Shown here piece by piece: positions 17,013-26,245 of a stretch of DNA of 64,000 bases. The DNA comes from Verticiella sediminum (GTDB lineage: Bacteria; Pseudomonadota; Gammaproteobacteria; Burkholderiales; Burkholderiaceae_B): assembly GCF_007558815.1 (NCBI RefSeq), contig NZ_VLTJ01000037.1:45187-109186 (forward strand), given 5' to 3'. Position numbers and translations under genes: made by a program. Every line of letters begins with the position of its first letter. Within the stretch, counting starts at the first letter, position 1. Under the pieces are notes generated by a model that did no database searches, was not told where the DNA came from, and saw nothing but the letters and a program-made list of their open reading frames with translations.

Positions 17013-18749
17013 ATGACCCAGGCAACGGAAACCAGGGACAACATGGCCATTGAATGGGACGTACCGATCGAGATGGACGATGGCATCGTGCTGCGGGCCG
17101 ACGTCTACAGGCCGCTCGCCTCAGGCAGGTATCCCGTCATCATGACCTACGGCCCTTACGGCAAAGGGCTGTCCTTCCAGGAGGGCTACCAGACGGCCTG
17201 GGAACTCATGGCCGCGCGCTATCCGGACGCGCTGGAGGGGTCGTCGAACCTCTATCAGGCCTGGGAAGTCGCTGACCCGGAGAAGTGGGTGCCGGACGGC
17301 TACGTCGTCGTCCGGGTGGATTCGCGCGGCGCAGGCCGCTCGCCCGGCGTGATCGACCACTTCTCGCAGCGTGAAACGCTCGACTACTACCAGTGCATCG
17401 AATGGGCCGGCGTACAGCCCTGGTCCAACGGCAAGGTGGGCTTGAACGGCATCTCGTACTACGGGGCCAATCAATGGCTGGTCGCGGCAATGCAGCCGCC
17501 GCATCTGGCCGCGATCTGCCCCTGGGAAGGCTTCAGCGACGGTTATCGGGAATCGACGTTCCACGGCGGAATCTTGTGCACCTTCGGCAAGAACTGGCAG
17601 GAGATCCAGGTGAAGAGCGTCCAGCACGGGCGTGGCGAGGGAGCGCCCCGCAGCAGGGTGACGGGCAAGCGGGTGTGCGGCGACGAGACGCTCGGCGAAG
17701 CCCAGCTCAAAGCCAACCGGGCAGAGATATCGGGCCGCGCCACCGACCATCGCTTCGACGACGACTTCTACGCGCAGCGCCGGGCTCGGCTGGACCAGGT
17801 GACGGTACCGGTCCTGTCCGCCGCCAACTGGGGTGGCCAGGGGCTGCACCTGCGTGGGAACGTGGAAGGCTTCGTGCAGGCCGGGTCGCGTCAGAAGTGG
17901 CTGGAGCTTCACGGCGGAGAGCACTGGACCTTGTTCTACGCCCGCTACGGCGTGAACCTGCAAAAGCAGTTCTTCGGCCATTACCTCAAGGGAGAGGACA
18001 ACGGCTGGGGTCAGCGCCCGCCCGTGCTGCTGAACGTGCGCCATGTCGACAAGTTCGTCGAGCGTGCGGAAAGCGAATGGCCGCTCGCACGCACGCAATG
18101 GACCAGGATGCACCTGGATCTGGCGCGCCGGGCGCTGGCCGGCGAGGCAGGTCAGGCACCAGCAACGGCGGCTTTCGACGCGATGGGCGAGGGCATGCGC
18201 TTCATGTCGGCGCCCTTCGAGCGCGAGACGGAGATCACGGGCCCGCTGGCCTGCAAGCTGTTCGTGTCCTCATCCACGAACGACGCGGACATCTTTCTGG
18301 TGCTCGGCCTGTACGATCCGCAGGGCAGAGAAGTGGTTTTCCAGGGGGCTCTTGACCCGCATACCCCCGTGGCCCAGGGTTGGCTGCGCGCCTCTCACCG
18401 CGAACTGGACCCGGCGCGTTCCGCGCCGTGGCGCCCGTTCCACGCGCACCAGCGCCAGCAGCCGCTGGAGCCCGGCAAGCCTGTCGAACTGGACGTCGAG
18501 ATCTGGCCGACCAGCATCGTCGTGCCGGCCGGCTGGACGATAGGCTTGACCGTGCGCGGCAAGGACTACGAGTACGAAGGCGCCGCGGCCCGTTTGTCGA
18601 ACGTGAAATTTCCGATGAAGGGCTGCGGCCCTTTCCTGCATGACGACCCGGATGATCGGCCCCCCTCGGTTTTCGGCGGCCGGACGACGTTGCACTCGGA
18701 CGCGCAGAGGTTGCCGTATCTCCTGGTGCCGGTCATCCCGCCGCGATAG
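17013..18749 (+). CDS. CocE/NonD-family hydrolase
   Basis: A 578-residue serine esterase/acylase of the X-Pro dipeptidyl-peptidase (S15) group. The N-terminal alpha/beta hydrolase domain has RVDSRGAGRSPG and the nucleophile in NGISYYG (Ser148). The C-terminal jelly-roll half (after about residue 340) is the family's beta-sandwich. Known members hydrolyse esters such as cocaine or act on amino-acid esters; here an ester or amide of the aromatic substrate is plausible but unproven. GAGGAG lies seven bases upstream. It is the last gene of the operon. Confidence 0.85.
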   Translation: MTQATETRDNMAIEWDVPIEMDDGIVLRADVYRPLASGRYPVIMTYGPYGKGLSFQEGYQTAWELMAARYPDALEGSSNLYQAWEVADPEKWVPDGYVVVRVDSRGAGRSPGVIDHFSQRETLDYYQCIEWAGVQPWSNGKVGLNGISYYGANQWLVAAMQPPHLAAICPWEGFSDGYRESTFHGGILCTFGKNWQEIQVKSVQHGRGEGAPRSRVTGKRVCGDETLGEAQLKANRAEISGRATDHRFDDDFYAQRRARLDQVTVPVLSAANWGGQGLHLRGNVEGFVQAGSRQKWLELHGGEHWTLFYARYGVNLQKQFFGHYLKGEDNGWGQRPPVLLNVRHVDKFVERAESEWPLARTQWTRMHLDLARRALAGEAGQAPATAAFDAMGEGMRFMSAPFERETEITGPLACKLFVSSSTNDADIFLVLGLYDPQGREVVFQGALDPHTPVAQGWLRASHRELDPARSAPWRPFHAHQRQQPLEPGKPVELDVEIWPTSIVVPAGWTIGLTVRGKDYEYEGAAARLSNVKFPMKGCGPFLHDDPDDRPPSVFGGRTTLHSDAQRLPYLLVPVIPPR

Positions 18750-19014
18750 CGAGACCTCGCCCTCGGCACTATCCCTCCCGGCCACGACAGCCCATGGGTG
18801 AGCGATGCGGAGCGGCGCACGGTCTCGCGGCAGGCATCTGGACGAGCTGCTGGCGGACGGACGCGTACAAACCGATGCGCAAGGCCGGTTCCGTCTGGGC
18901 CGAGCCCAGGGGAAACCCCTTGCTCCAACGCTGGCGCTTCCTGCGACACCCGCGCGGGGCTCCAGAGGGGCCTGTGGCCGCTCGCCCGCGAGGCTGCGGA
19001 CCGGCTTCGCAAGA
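18750..19014. other. Intergenic, no gene recognised
   Basis: This 265-base stretch lies between the convergent hydrolase and TetR genes. Frames are open on several phases but none has a recognisable motif, ribosome binding site or homology that I can see. No strong terminator hairpin was found. Confidence 0.5.
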
Positions 19015-19743
19015 CTACGAGGACGGTGGGAGGAGCGACGTGAAGCCGGCGCAGAGAAACGGGAGCATCCGCTTGAAGACCTCTTCCACGTCGTTCGCTT
19101 TGATCTGGCCGAACGACAAGTGCTCCACGCGGCCAGGTTCTGCCACCGTCGAAACCATGGTTCCCACCATGAAGCTGAATGCGTAGTAGAGGTCTTTCTG
19201 AGGCATGCCCGGGAACGTGCGCTCGAACTCGTTCAGGTACTGCCTGGCGACGGGGTCGTAGTGCTCGCCGATGACTTTCGAGAATTCCGGCGAGTTCGCA
19301 TGTCGGGCAACGAAGAGCGAGTAGTTCTTCCACCCCTTGCCGCCGGTGACGCTTCTCTCGACGAAAGGCCACACGTAGCCGGAGACGAGGTCCTCTACGG
19401 GCAGGGGTCGGCCTTGCGTCCTGGCCAGCGCCGTATCCAGGGCGAGAATTCGCGCCTGCGCCATGTAGGCCGCCCGCCGTTTGACCACCGTGCTGAACAG
19501 CACGTCCTTGGTGCCGAAGTGATAGGTCGCCAGCGCAATGCTGCATCCCATCGCGCCAGCCACGTCGCGCATGGAGGTTCCGTGAAAGCCATGGGCGGCA
19601 AACAGTTCCTCCGCCGCATCCAGTAGCCGCTCACGGGTTTCGTCGCCGTCGCGCCGCGAGTTCGCGCGCGCAATGCCGGGCTGGCGCGGGGCGGCTTTCG
19701 TTCGCGTGGCGGTGCGCGCCGGCTGGCCGGCTTTTACCGCCAT
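19015..19743 (-). CDS. TetR family transcriptional regulator
   Basis: A 242-residue repressor-type protein with a basic 35-residue N-terminal extension, then the TetR HTH (RERLLDAAEELFAAHGFHGT and the recognition region MGCSIALATYHFGTKDVLF, about 38-85) and a variable all-helical ligand-binding domain. It points back towards the dioxygenase operon, so it may control it together with the LysR protein. The ligand is unknown. Confidence 0.88.
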   Translation of the reverse strand: MAVKAGQPARTATRTKAAPRQPGIARANSRRDGDETRERLLDAAEELFAAHGFHGTSMRDVAGAMGCSIALATYHFGTKDVLFSTVVKRRAAYMAQARILALDTALARTQGRPLPVEDLVSGYVWPFVERSVTGGKGWKNYSLFVARHANSPEFSKVIGEHYDPVARQYLNEFERTFPGMPQKDLYYAFSFMVGTMVSTVAEPGRVEHLSFGQIKANDVEEVFKRMLPFLCAGFTSLLPPSS

Positions 19744-19793
19744 ACGGCGAGCCGCCCGGATCGGAGGATGTCTAACATGGCCTGTTCGTCTGT

Positions 19794-20720
19794 TCAGTCT
19801 GTCCCTGGGGGAAGTCTACCGCCAGCGGGGCGGATGCCCACGGACACCGCGTCCAGTTCCAGCAGCCTGCGCAGTGCGGGGTTCGGATTGTCTTCGCGCC
19901 AGGCGATGCCGTGCGCCAGGCGCCGCGGCTGCGGCTCGATCTCGCGGCAGACCACGCCCTCGATCGCGTCCAGGTCCTGGATCTCCCTGGGGATGATGGC
20001 CACGCCGGTGCCGGCGGCGACCAGGCATAGCAGCACCTGGGAGGTCGAGGCCTCCTTGACGACTCTGGGCAGAAAGCCGGCCCGTTCACACTCGTCGTCG
20101 ACGGCTTCGCGCAGGCGCAGGCCCTGGTCTGCCGGATACGCGACGAAGGGCTCCTCGCGCAGCACCTTGATCGGTACCTTGGCCCGGCTGGCCAGCCGAT
20201 GCGTGGCGGGCAGCGCAACCACGAATTCGACTTCGCTGAGCGAGCGCGTGCGCACCGACTCGCCCTGCACCGGCAGAAAACACAGGGCGACGTCGACGTT
20301 GCCGCGCAGCAGTTCTGCCGCCAGCGGGCCGCTCGAGCCCGGGCCGACCAGATCCAGCCTGACGTCCGGCAGCTTGAGGCGCAGTTCGCCGATCAACTGC
20401 GGCAGCACGGCATGGCTTGCGCGCCCGGTGTAGCCGATGCGCAGCGTGCCGGTGAGCCCATCGTGCGCCCGGCGCGCGTCTTCCACCGCGCGGTCCAGCA
20501 GCATGAGCAGCTCCGTCACCCGCTGCTGGAAGGCGACGCCCGCCGGGGTGAGATCGACATGCCGCGTGGAGCGCTCGAAGAGCCGCACGCCGATGTCTTC
20601 CTCCAGTTCGCGTATGCGCAGGCTCAGCGGAGGCTGGGCAATGTGCAGCAGGGCCGCGGCACGGGTGAAGTTCCGTTCGCGGGCCACGGTGAGAAAGCTA
20701 CGCAGGTGACGCAGTTCCAT
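19794..20720 (-). CDS. LysR family transcriptional regulator
   Basis: A 308-residue regulator with the classical N-terminus (MELRHLRSFLTVARERNFTR), HTH to about residue 60 (AALLHIAQPPLSLRIRELEE) and an effector domain of the CatR/BenM-like type (residues 90-300). It is divergent from the 3-hydroxybutyrate-dehydrogenase-like gene at 20837 and probably activates that operon. Length is normal. Confidence 0.92.
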   Translation of the reverse strand: MELRHLRSFLTVARERNFTRAAALLHIAQPPLSLRIRELEEDIGVRLFERSTRHVDLTPAGVAFQQRVTELLMLLDRAVEDARRAHDGLTGTLRIGYTGRASHAVLPQLIGELRLKLPDVRLDLVGPGSSGPLAAELLRGNVDVALCFLPVQGESVRTRSLSEVEFVVALPATHRLASRAKVPIKVLREEPFVAYPADQGLRLREAVDDECERAGFLPRVVKEASTSQVLLCLVAAGTGVAIIPREIQDLDAIEGVVCREIEPQPRRLAHGIAWREDNPNPALRRLLELDAVSVGIRPAGGRLPPGTD

Positions 20721-20836
20721 GATCGGCTCGGGATATATACGTCAGAAATATTAATTCATCGATAGATATATATTAGACGAGCTAAATGCGAGCGCGTAGA
20801 GTCGCCTTCCAGAATCAAGACATCTCCGGAGGGGGC
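20721..20836. promoter_or_regulatory. Divergent promoter region with AT-rich inverted repeat
   Basis: This 116-base gap separates the LysR gene from the operon it faces. In a GC-rich genome it stands out as AT-rich: ATATATA at 20733-20739 and its complement TATATAT at 20767-20773 flank an AATATTAATT core. It is the likely LysR operator and promoter zone. The ribosome binding site CCGGAGGGGG for the rightward gene is near its end. Confidence 0.5.
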
Positions 20837-21625
20837 ATGAAGTACCTGCAAGGCAAAGTCGCTTTCATCACCGGCGCGACGTCGGGTATCGGGCTGGCCA
20901 TCGCGCACCGGCTTGCCCAGGCGGGCGCGCGGCTGGCGCTGCATGGGTTGCCCGACGCGGCGGAGGGCGACGCGCTGTGCCAGGAGCTGGCCCGGCGGTA
21001 CGACGTCGAGGCGGCGTACTTCCAGGCCGACCTGCGGAACGCCGCTGCGCTCGAAGCGGCCATGCGGCGGGTCCTTGGCGACACCGGCGGCGTCGACATT
21101 CTGGTCAACAACGCCGGCATGCAGCATGTCAGCCCGGTCGAGGCGTTTGCACCGGAGATCTGGAACGACATGCTGGCGGTCAACCTCAGCGCCGCTTTCC
21201 ACACGGTGCGTCTGTGCCTGCCGAGCATGCGCGCGCGCGACTGGGGCCGGATCATCAACATCGCCTCGATCAGCGGGCTGCGCGGACGCTCGGGCAAGTC
21301 GGCCTACAACGCCACCAAGCACGGCCTGATAGGGTTCACCAAGTCGATCGCTCTTGAGACCGCGACGACGGGCATCACCTGCAACGCCATCTGCCCGGGG
21401 TGGGCGCTGACGCCCATCGTGCAGAAGCAGGTGGATGCTCTCGCCGCGCGCGAACAGCTCGACGACGCCACGGCCACGCACAGGCTCATCAGCCTGCGCC
21501 AGCCGTCGGGCAAGCTCGTCAAGGTCGAGCAACTGGCCGCGATGGCCGCCTTCCTGTGCTCGGCCGACGCGGACGAAGTCCGCGGCGCTGCCTGGACCAT
21601 GGACGGCGGCACCACCGCCGCCTGA
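20837..21625 (+). CDS. SDR dehydrogenase, 3-hydroxybutyrate dehydrogenase type
   Basis: A 262-residue short-chain dehydrogenase. It has the cofactor motif TGATSGIG, NNAGMQHVSPVE, the catalytic Ser region IASISG and YNATK with Tyr and Lys, then NAICPGWALTPIVQKQ, all typical of D-3-hydroxybutyrate dehydrogenases. It would oxidise a 3-hydroxyacyl compound to the 3-oxo form, fitting the thiolase and acyl-CoA ligase genes downstream. The true substrate may be a larger side chain rather than 3-hydroxybutyrate. The ATG at 20837 is chosen on its strong GGAGGGGG. Confidence 0.87.
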   Translation: MKYLQGKVAFITGATSGIGLAIAHRLAQAGARLALHGLPDAAEGDALCQELARRYDVEAAYFQADLRNAAALEAAMRRVLGDTGGVDILVNNAGMQHVSPVEAFAPEIWNDMLAVNLSAAFHTVRLCLPSMRARDWGRIINIASISGLRGRSGKSAYNATKHGLIGFTKSIALETATTGITCNAICPGWALTPIVQKQVDALAAREQLDDATATHRLISLRQPSGKLVKVEQLAAMAAFLCSADADEVRGAAWTMDGGTTAA

Positions 21626-21638
21626 CCGGACGCCGGCC

Positions 21639-22808
21639 ATGCACTCCGCTTGCATTCTGGGCTGGGGCCACACGCCGTTCGGGCGGCACACGGGGCACAC
21701 CCTGCAGTCCCTGCTCGCCGAGGCCGTGGCCCAGGCGCTCGCCCACGCCCGGGTTCCCGCCGAAGCCATCGACGCCGTCTACGTGGCGCACTACAACGGC
21801 GGTCTGGTGGACGATGCCTTCGTGGCCGGCCTGCCCGCGCTGGCCTGCCCCGCGCTTCGGCACGTACCGGCGACGCGGCTGGAGAACGCGTGCGCGTCCG
21901 GCTCGGCGGCGCTGTATGCCGGCATGCAGCGCATCGCGGCGGATCAGGCGCGCCATGTGCTCGTGGTGGGCGCCGAGAAGATGACAGCGGCCGCCGCGCC
22001 GGATGTCACGCAATCGCTGGCAAGGGCAAGCTACTGGCCGGAGGAAGGCTCGCGCGGCACGAGCTTCCCGGCGCTGTTCGCGGGGCTTGCCCAGGCCTAC
22101 GCGGCGGCCTACGGCGATCCCGGCGCGGCCATGGCCCGGATCGCGGCCAAGAACCATGCTCACGGCGCGCTCAACCCGCTCGCCCATCTGCGTCGCCCGC
22201 TCGACTTCGACTTCTGCCACACCGTGAGCGAGGCGAATCCGCTGGTGGCGCCGCCGCTGCGGCGTACCGACTGCAGTCTGGTCTCGGACGGCGCGGCCGC
22301 ACTGGTGCTGGGCCACCGGGAACATCTGGCAGGGGTGCCGCGCGCGGTCGGTTTCCGGGCGGCGCGCCAGGTCAACGACTATCTGCCGCTGTCGCTGCGC
22401 CCGCCGCTGTGGTTCGAGGCGCCCGGGCTGGCGTGGCGGCAGGCCTGTGCCGATGCGGGCATCACGCTGGCCGATCTGTCGTTCGCCGAGGTCCACGACT
22501 GCTTCACCATCGCCGAACTGATGAGCTACGAGGCGATGGGCCTGGCCGCGCCCGGGCAAGGGCACCGCTGCCTGGAGGACGGAACCGTCCAGCGCGACGG
22601 CCGGCTGCCGGTCAACGTATCGGGCGGACTGAAGGCCAAGGGCCATCCCATCGGCGCCACCGGGGTTTCCATGCACGTCATGGCGGCCATGCAGCTATGC
22701 GGCGAAGCCGGCGAGATGCAGTTGGTGGCGCCCGATCTGGGCGCGGTCTTCAACATGGGCGGCACTGCCGTCGCCAACTACGTGAGCATTCTGCAACGAT
22801 TGCGATGA
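21639..22808 (+). CDS. Thiolase-family protein (acetyl-CoA acetyltransferase / SCP2-thiolase type)
   Basis: A 389-residue thiolase-fold protein of the non-decarboxylating SCP2-like group. The nucleophile is in ENACASGSAALYAG (about residue 87), HDCFTIAEL replaces the usual NEAF, and GGLKAKGHPIGATG carries the catalytic His. Such proteins cleave 3-oxoacyl-CoA in steroid or branched side-chain degradation. It begins 13 bases after the SDR gene in the same operon. Confidence 0.87.
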   Translation: MHSACILGWGHTPFGRHTGHTLQSLLAEAVAQALAHARVPAEAIDAVYVAHYNGGLVDDAFVAGLPALACPALRHVPATRLENACASGSAALYAGMQRIAADQARHVLVVGAEKMTAAAAPDVTQSLARASYWPEEGSRGTSFPALFAGLAQAYAAAYGDPGAAMARIAAKNHAHGALNPLAHLRRPLDFDFCHTVSEANPLVAPPLRRTDCSLVSDGAAALVLGHREHLAGVPRAVGFRAARQVNDYLPLSLRPPLWFEAPGLAWRQACADAGITLADLSFAEVHDCFTIAELMSYEAMGLAAPGQGHRCLEDGTVQRDGRLPVNVSGGLKAKGHPIGATGVSMHVMAAMQLCGEAGEMQLVAPDLGAVFNMGGTAVANYVSILQRLR

Positions 22809-22815
22809 GGCTGCC

Positions 22816-24351
22816 ATGAACGTCGCTGACCTGTTGCGCCGTACTGCGGCGCTGTATCCGCACCGTCCCGCCGTTCTGCTCGGCGAGCACGTGGTGCACA
22901 GCTACGCCCAACTGGCGCAGCGTGCAGCCGCGCTGGCCGGGTTCCTGCTCGATCGCCTGAAGCTCGACGCCGGCGCTCGTATCGCCGTGTGGATGCCCAA
23001 TCGCATCGAGTATCTGGAGATCCAGTACGCCTGCTGGTTCGCCGGCATGACCGTCGTGCCGGTCAACTTCAAGCTGCATCCTCGCGAGCTCGGCTACATC
23101 CTGCAGGACAGCGGCGCAAGCGCGCTGTTCATGCACCGCGACCACGCGCACGGCCTGGAACCGGCGCTGGCGGGCGCCGCTTCGCTGCCCGTGCTGGACG
23201 TGGCCGGCCCGGCATACGCGCAGGCCTGCGCCAGCGCGCCGGCCACCGCCAGGCCCGCCGCCGACACGGCCTGGCTGTTCTATACATCCGGCACCACCGG
23301 CAATCCCAAGGGCGTCATGCAGACGCACCGCAATCTGTACGCCATGACGCTGGCCTACCTGGCCGACGTCGACCCCGTCCATGCCGACGACGCCACGCTC
23401 TATGCCGCGCCCATGTCGCATGGCGCCGGCATGTACCAGTTTGCGCACACGCTGGCCGGCGCCCGCCATGTCGTTCCCGAGTCCAGCGGCTTCGACGAGG
23501 CGGAGATCCTGGATCTGGCGGCCCGCCAGGGCCCGCTCAGCCTGTTCGCGGCCCCGACCATGGTGCGCCGGCTGACCCGCCATGCCCACAGCCGCCGTCT
23601 CTGCGGCGCCGGGCTCAAGACGATCGTCTATGGCGGCGGCCCGATGTATGTGGAGGATCTGCACGAAGCCATCGACGTCTTCGGCCAACGCTTCGTGCAG
23701 ATCTACGGACAGGGCGAATGCCCCATGGGCATCTCGGTGCTGCCCCGCAAGGTGATCGCCGACACCGGCCACCCGGCCCATGCGGCCCGCATCGCCTCCG
23801 TGGGCGTGGCCCAGACCGGCATGGCGATCAGAATCGACAGCGACGACCCGGCGCACGCACCGGGCGAAGTCCTGGCGCGCGGCGATACCGTGATGGCCGG
23901 CTACTGGCGCAACCCGGAGGCGACGCGCGCCACGTTGCAGGACGGCTGGCTGCGCACCGGCGACGTGGGCGTGCTCGATGGCGATGGCTTCCTGACGCTG
24001 AAGGACCGGGCCAAGGACGTGATCATCAGCGGCGGCAGCAACATCTATCCGCGCGAGGTCGAAGAGGTGCTGCTGCGCCACCCCGCGGTTGCCGAAGTCT
24101 CGGTGCTGGGCAGCCCGGACCCGGAGTGGGGTGAACGGGTCGTCGCCTGTCTGGTGCCGGCGGCGGGCGAGCGGCCCAGCCGGCGGCAACTGGACCAGCT
24201 CTGCCGCGACCACGTGGCGTCGTTCAAGCGTCCCAAGGCCTACTACGTCCTGCCGGAGCTGCCCAAGAACCACTACGGCAAGGTCCTCAAGACGGACCTC
24301 AGGCAGCGGCTGGACGCGCTGGCGGCCACCGCTGGCTGCGAACTCGAATGA
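22816..24351 (+). CDS. AMP-binding acyl-CoA synthetase
   Basis: A 511-residue ATP-dependent acyl- or aryl-CoA ligase. Conserved motifs are the P-loop YTSGTTGNPKG (about residues 155-165), YGQGECPMG, the TGDVG hinge region, LKDRAKDVIISGGSNIYPREVEE and the C-terminal GKVLKTDLR with the catalytic Lys. It would activate the carboxylate substrate before the SDR/thiolase steps. It begins seven bases after the thiolase stop. Its stop codon is the first codon of repeat copy B. Confidence 0.9.
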   Translation: MNVADLLRRTAALYPHRPAVLLGEHVVHSYAQLAQRAAALAGFLLDRLKLDAGARIAVWMPNRIEYLEIQYACWFAGMTVVPVNFKLHPRELGYILQDSGASALFMHRDHAHGLEPALAGAASLPVLDVAGPAYAQACASAPATARPAADTAWLFYTSGTTGNPKGVMQTHRNLYAMTLAYLADVDPVHADDATLYAAPMSHGAGMYQFAHTLAGARHVVPESSGFDEAEILDLAARQGPLSLFAAPTMVRRLTRHAHSRRLCGAGLKTIVYGGGPMYVEDLHEAIDVFGQRFVQIYGQGECPMGISVLPRKVIADTGHPAHAARIASVGVAQTGMAIRIDSDDPAHAPGEVLARGDTVMAGYWRNPEATRATLQDGWLRTGDVGVLDGDGFLTLKDRAKDVIISGGSNIYPREVEEVLLRHPAVAEVSVLGSPDPEWGERVVACLVPAAGERPSRRQLDQLCRDHVASFKRPKAYYVLPELPKNHYGKVLKTDLRQRLDALAATAGCELE

Positions 24352-24440
24352 CCACGGGCCAAAGCGCAAGCCTCGCTCTTCAGGGCGAGGGCTAGCGAGG
24401 CAAGCCCATCATTGAGGCCGGCCTCGCCGCCGGCCGGGAG
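24349..24440 (+). repeat. Dispersed post-stop element, copy B
   Basis: It begins with the ligase stop: TGACCACGGGCCAAAGCGCA at 24349-24368, then AGCCTCG. It matches copies at 35 kb and 9.9 kb. Behind it is a stem CCTCGCTC/GGGCGAGG with a TTCA loop, then the 12-base palindrome GAGGCCGGCCTC and a GCCGGCC block, ending just before the GGGAGGAG ribosome binding site of the next gene. Confidence 0.55.
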
Positions 24441-24450
24441 GAGAACGAAC

Positions 24451-25203
24451 ATGGATACACCACGCACGGCAGTCGTCACCGGCGCGGCGGGAGAGATAGG
24501 CCGGGCCATCTGTGCCGCGCTGCTTTCCGGCGGGCATCGCGTCGTCGCGGTCGACCGGAGCGCCGACGCGCTGGACGAGGCTTTTGCGGGCGTCGCCGGC
24601 GATGCGGTGCGCACGTGCTGCATCGACCTGGGCGAGGCGGACGCGGCGCAACGCATCGACTCGGCCGTCCCGTCCGGCTGGGCCGGTGTGGACATCCTGG
24701 TCAACAACGCGGCGATCTCGCCCAAGCAGAACGGCAAGACCAGCGGCCTGGCCGAACTCAGCCTGCAGGAGTGGAACGAGGTACTGCTCGTGAACACGAC
24801 GGTGCCCATGCTGCTCGCGCGCCATTGGGTGCCGTCGATGGCGCGACGTGGCTGGGGCCGCGTCGTCAACATTTCGTCGCGCGCCGGCCGCTCGCAGGCC
24901 AATGCCGCGGGGCCGTCCTACATGACATCCAAGGCCGCCATACTCGGCCTTACCCGGTCCATCGCCAGCGAATTCGCGAACCGGGGAGTGACGGCCAACG
25001 CCGTGGCGCCGGGCCTGGTGTCCACGCACATGACGCGGCAGTTGTCGGAAGACATGTACGCGGCCATCTGCAGCCGCATACCCATGGCCCGCACCGGCCA
25101 ACCCGCCGAGATCGCCGCGGCAGTGGCATTCCTCGCCTCCGACGGCGCCGGCTATGTCACGGGAGCCTGCCTGGATGTGAACGGCGGCGCGTTCATGACA
25201 TAG
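24451..25203 (+). CDS. SDR family oxidoreductase
   Basis: A 250-residue short-chain dehydrogenase of the FabG-like group, with TGAAGEIG, NNAAISPKQ, the Ser/Tyr/Lys residues in VNISSRAG and SYMTSKAA, and NAVAPGLVSTHM. The substrate is unknown; in this operon a hydroxyacyl intermediate or its alcohol precursor is likely. The ATG at 24451 has GGGAGGAG nine bases upstream. Confidence 0.87.
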   Translation: MDTPRTAVVTGAAGEIGRAICAALLSGGHRVVAVDRSADALDEAFAGVAGDAVRTCCIDLGEADAAQRIDSAVPSGWAGVDILVNNAAISPKQNGKTSGLAELSLQEWNEVLLVNTTVPMLLARHWVPSMARRGWGRVVNISSRAGRSQANAAGPSYMTSKAAILGLTRSIASEFANRGVTANAVAPGLVSTHMTRQLSEDMYAAICSRIPMARTGQPAEIAAAVAFLASDGAGYVTGACLDVNGGAFMT

Positions 25204-25258
25204 AAAACCGGCATCCCCCCACACACCTTTCGCCCTACCTAGAACACCGGAGACAATC

Positions 25259-26227
25259 ATGATCGGACACCCACGCCTGGCCGCGCTTCTCGGCGCCTTC
25301 GCCCTGACTGCCTCGGCCCATGCCGCCTTTCCCGAGCGGCCCATCACCTTCATCGTGCCGTTTCCGCCGGGCGGCAGCACGGACACGCCGTCGCGCATCG
25401 TGGCCGAAAAGATGGCCGGCATCCTGGGCCAGCCCATCGTCGTCGAGAACCGGGCCGGCGCATCCGGGCAGATCGGCGCCTTCGCGGCCGCCCGCGCCAA
25501 GCCGGACGGTTACACCATGGTGATGATCGCCTCGGCCACGCACACCCTGCCCGGGGTGACCGGCAAGACGCTGCCCTACGACCCGGTCAAGGACTTCCGG
25601 GCCGTCGGCACGTTCGTCACGCTGCCGCTGGCCCTGGTGGGCAACGTCGGCCTGCCCGCGACATCGCTGGCCGAGCTGGTTCCGTACCTGCGCGAGAACG
25701 GCGACAGGATTGCCATCGGTGTGCCGTCCACCGGTTCGGTCGCCCACTTCTCGGCCGAGAAGTTCCTCGCCGCGGCCAAAGCGCACCCGGTCATCGCGCA
25801 CTATCAGGGAGACTCCGCCATCCTGACCGACCTGATCGGCGGCAACATCCAGCTCGGCGTGTTCTCCGGCTCCAGCGCGGCGCCCATGGTGGCCTCGGGC
25901 AAGGTGCGCGGCTACGCCGTGGCCGGCGCCACGCGGCTACCGATGCTGCCGGACGTGCCGACCGTGGCCGAGGCCGGCATGCCCGATGTCATGCTGGAGG
26001 CCTGGTACGGCATCGCCGTGCCGGCCGGCACGCCGGACGAGACGATCGCGACGCTCAACGACGCCCTGAAGCAGGCGCTGGCCGATCCGCAGACCGCGCA
26101 GGCGCTGCGCGAACGCGGTTTCCAGCCGAAGTACTCGAGCGCGGCGGATCTGGACCGGACGCTGGTCGAAGAACCGAAGGCCTGGGAAGCGCTGGTGCGC
26201 GAGAACCAGATTACGTTCAAGCAGTGA
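25259..26227 (+). CDS. Bug-family periplasmic solute receptor
   Basis: A 322-residue exported receptor with a signal peptide to about residue 21 (ASAHA), then FPERPITFIVPFPPGGSTDT and IVVENRAGASGQIGAFAAAR. It probably binds the carboxylic acid fed into the surrounding operon. No membrane components are adjacent. It starts 55 bases after the SDR gene. Confidence 0.9.
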   Translation: MIGHPRLAALLGAFALTASAHAAFPERPITFIVPFPPGGSTDTPSRIVAEKMAGILGQPIVVENRAGASGQIGAFAAARAKPDGYTMVMIASATHTLPGVTGKTLPYDPVKDFRAVGTFVTLPLALVGNVGLPATSLAELVPYLRENGDRIAIGVPSTGSVAHFSAEKFLAAAKAHPVIAHYQGDSAILTDLIGGNIQLGVFSGSSAAPMVASGKVRGYAVAGATRLPMLPDVPTVAEAGMPDVMLEAWYGIAVPAGTPDETIATLNDALKQALADPQTAQALRERGFQPKYSSAADLDRTLVEEPKAWEALVRENQITFKQ

Positions 26228-26245
26228 CGCGGACGGTACACCGGC

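Noticed and set aside
18805-19014. Small gene before the TetR gene on the plus strand
   Set aside because: Open frames exist in several phases, but no motif or ribosome binding site supports any of them.
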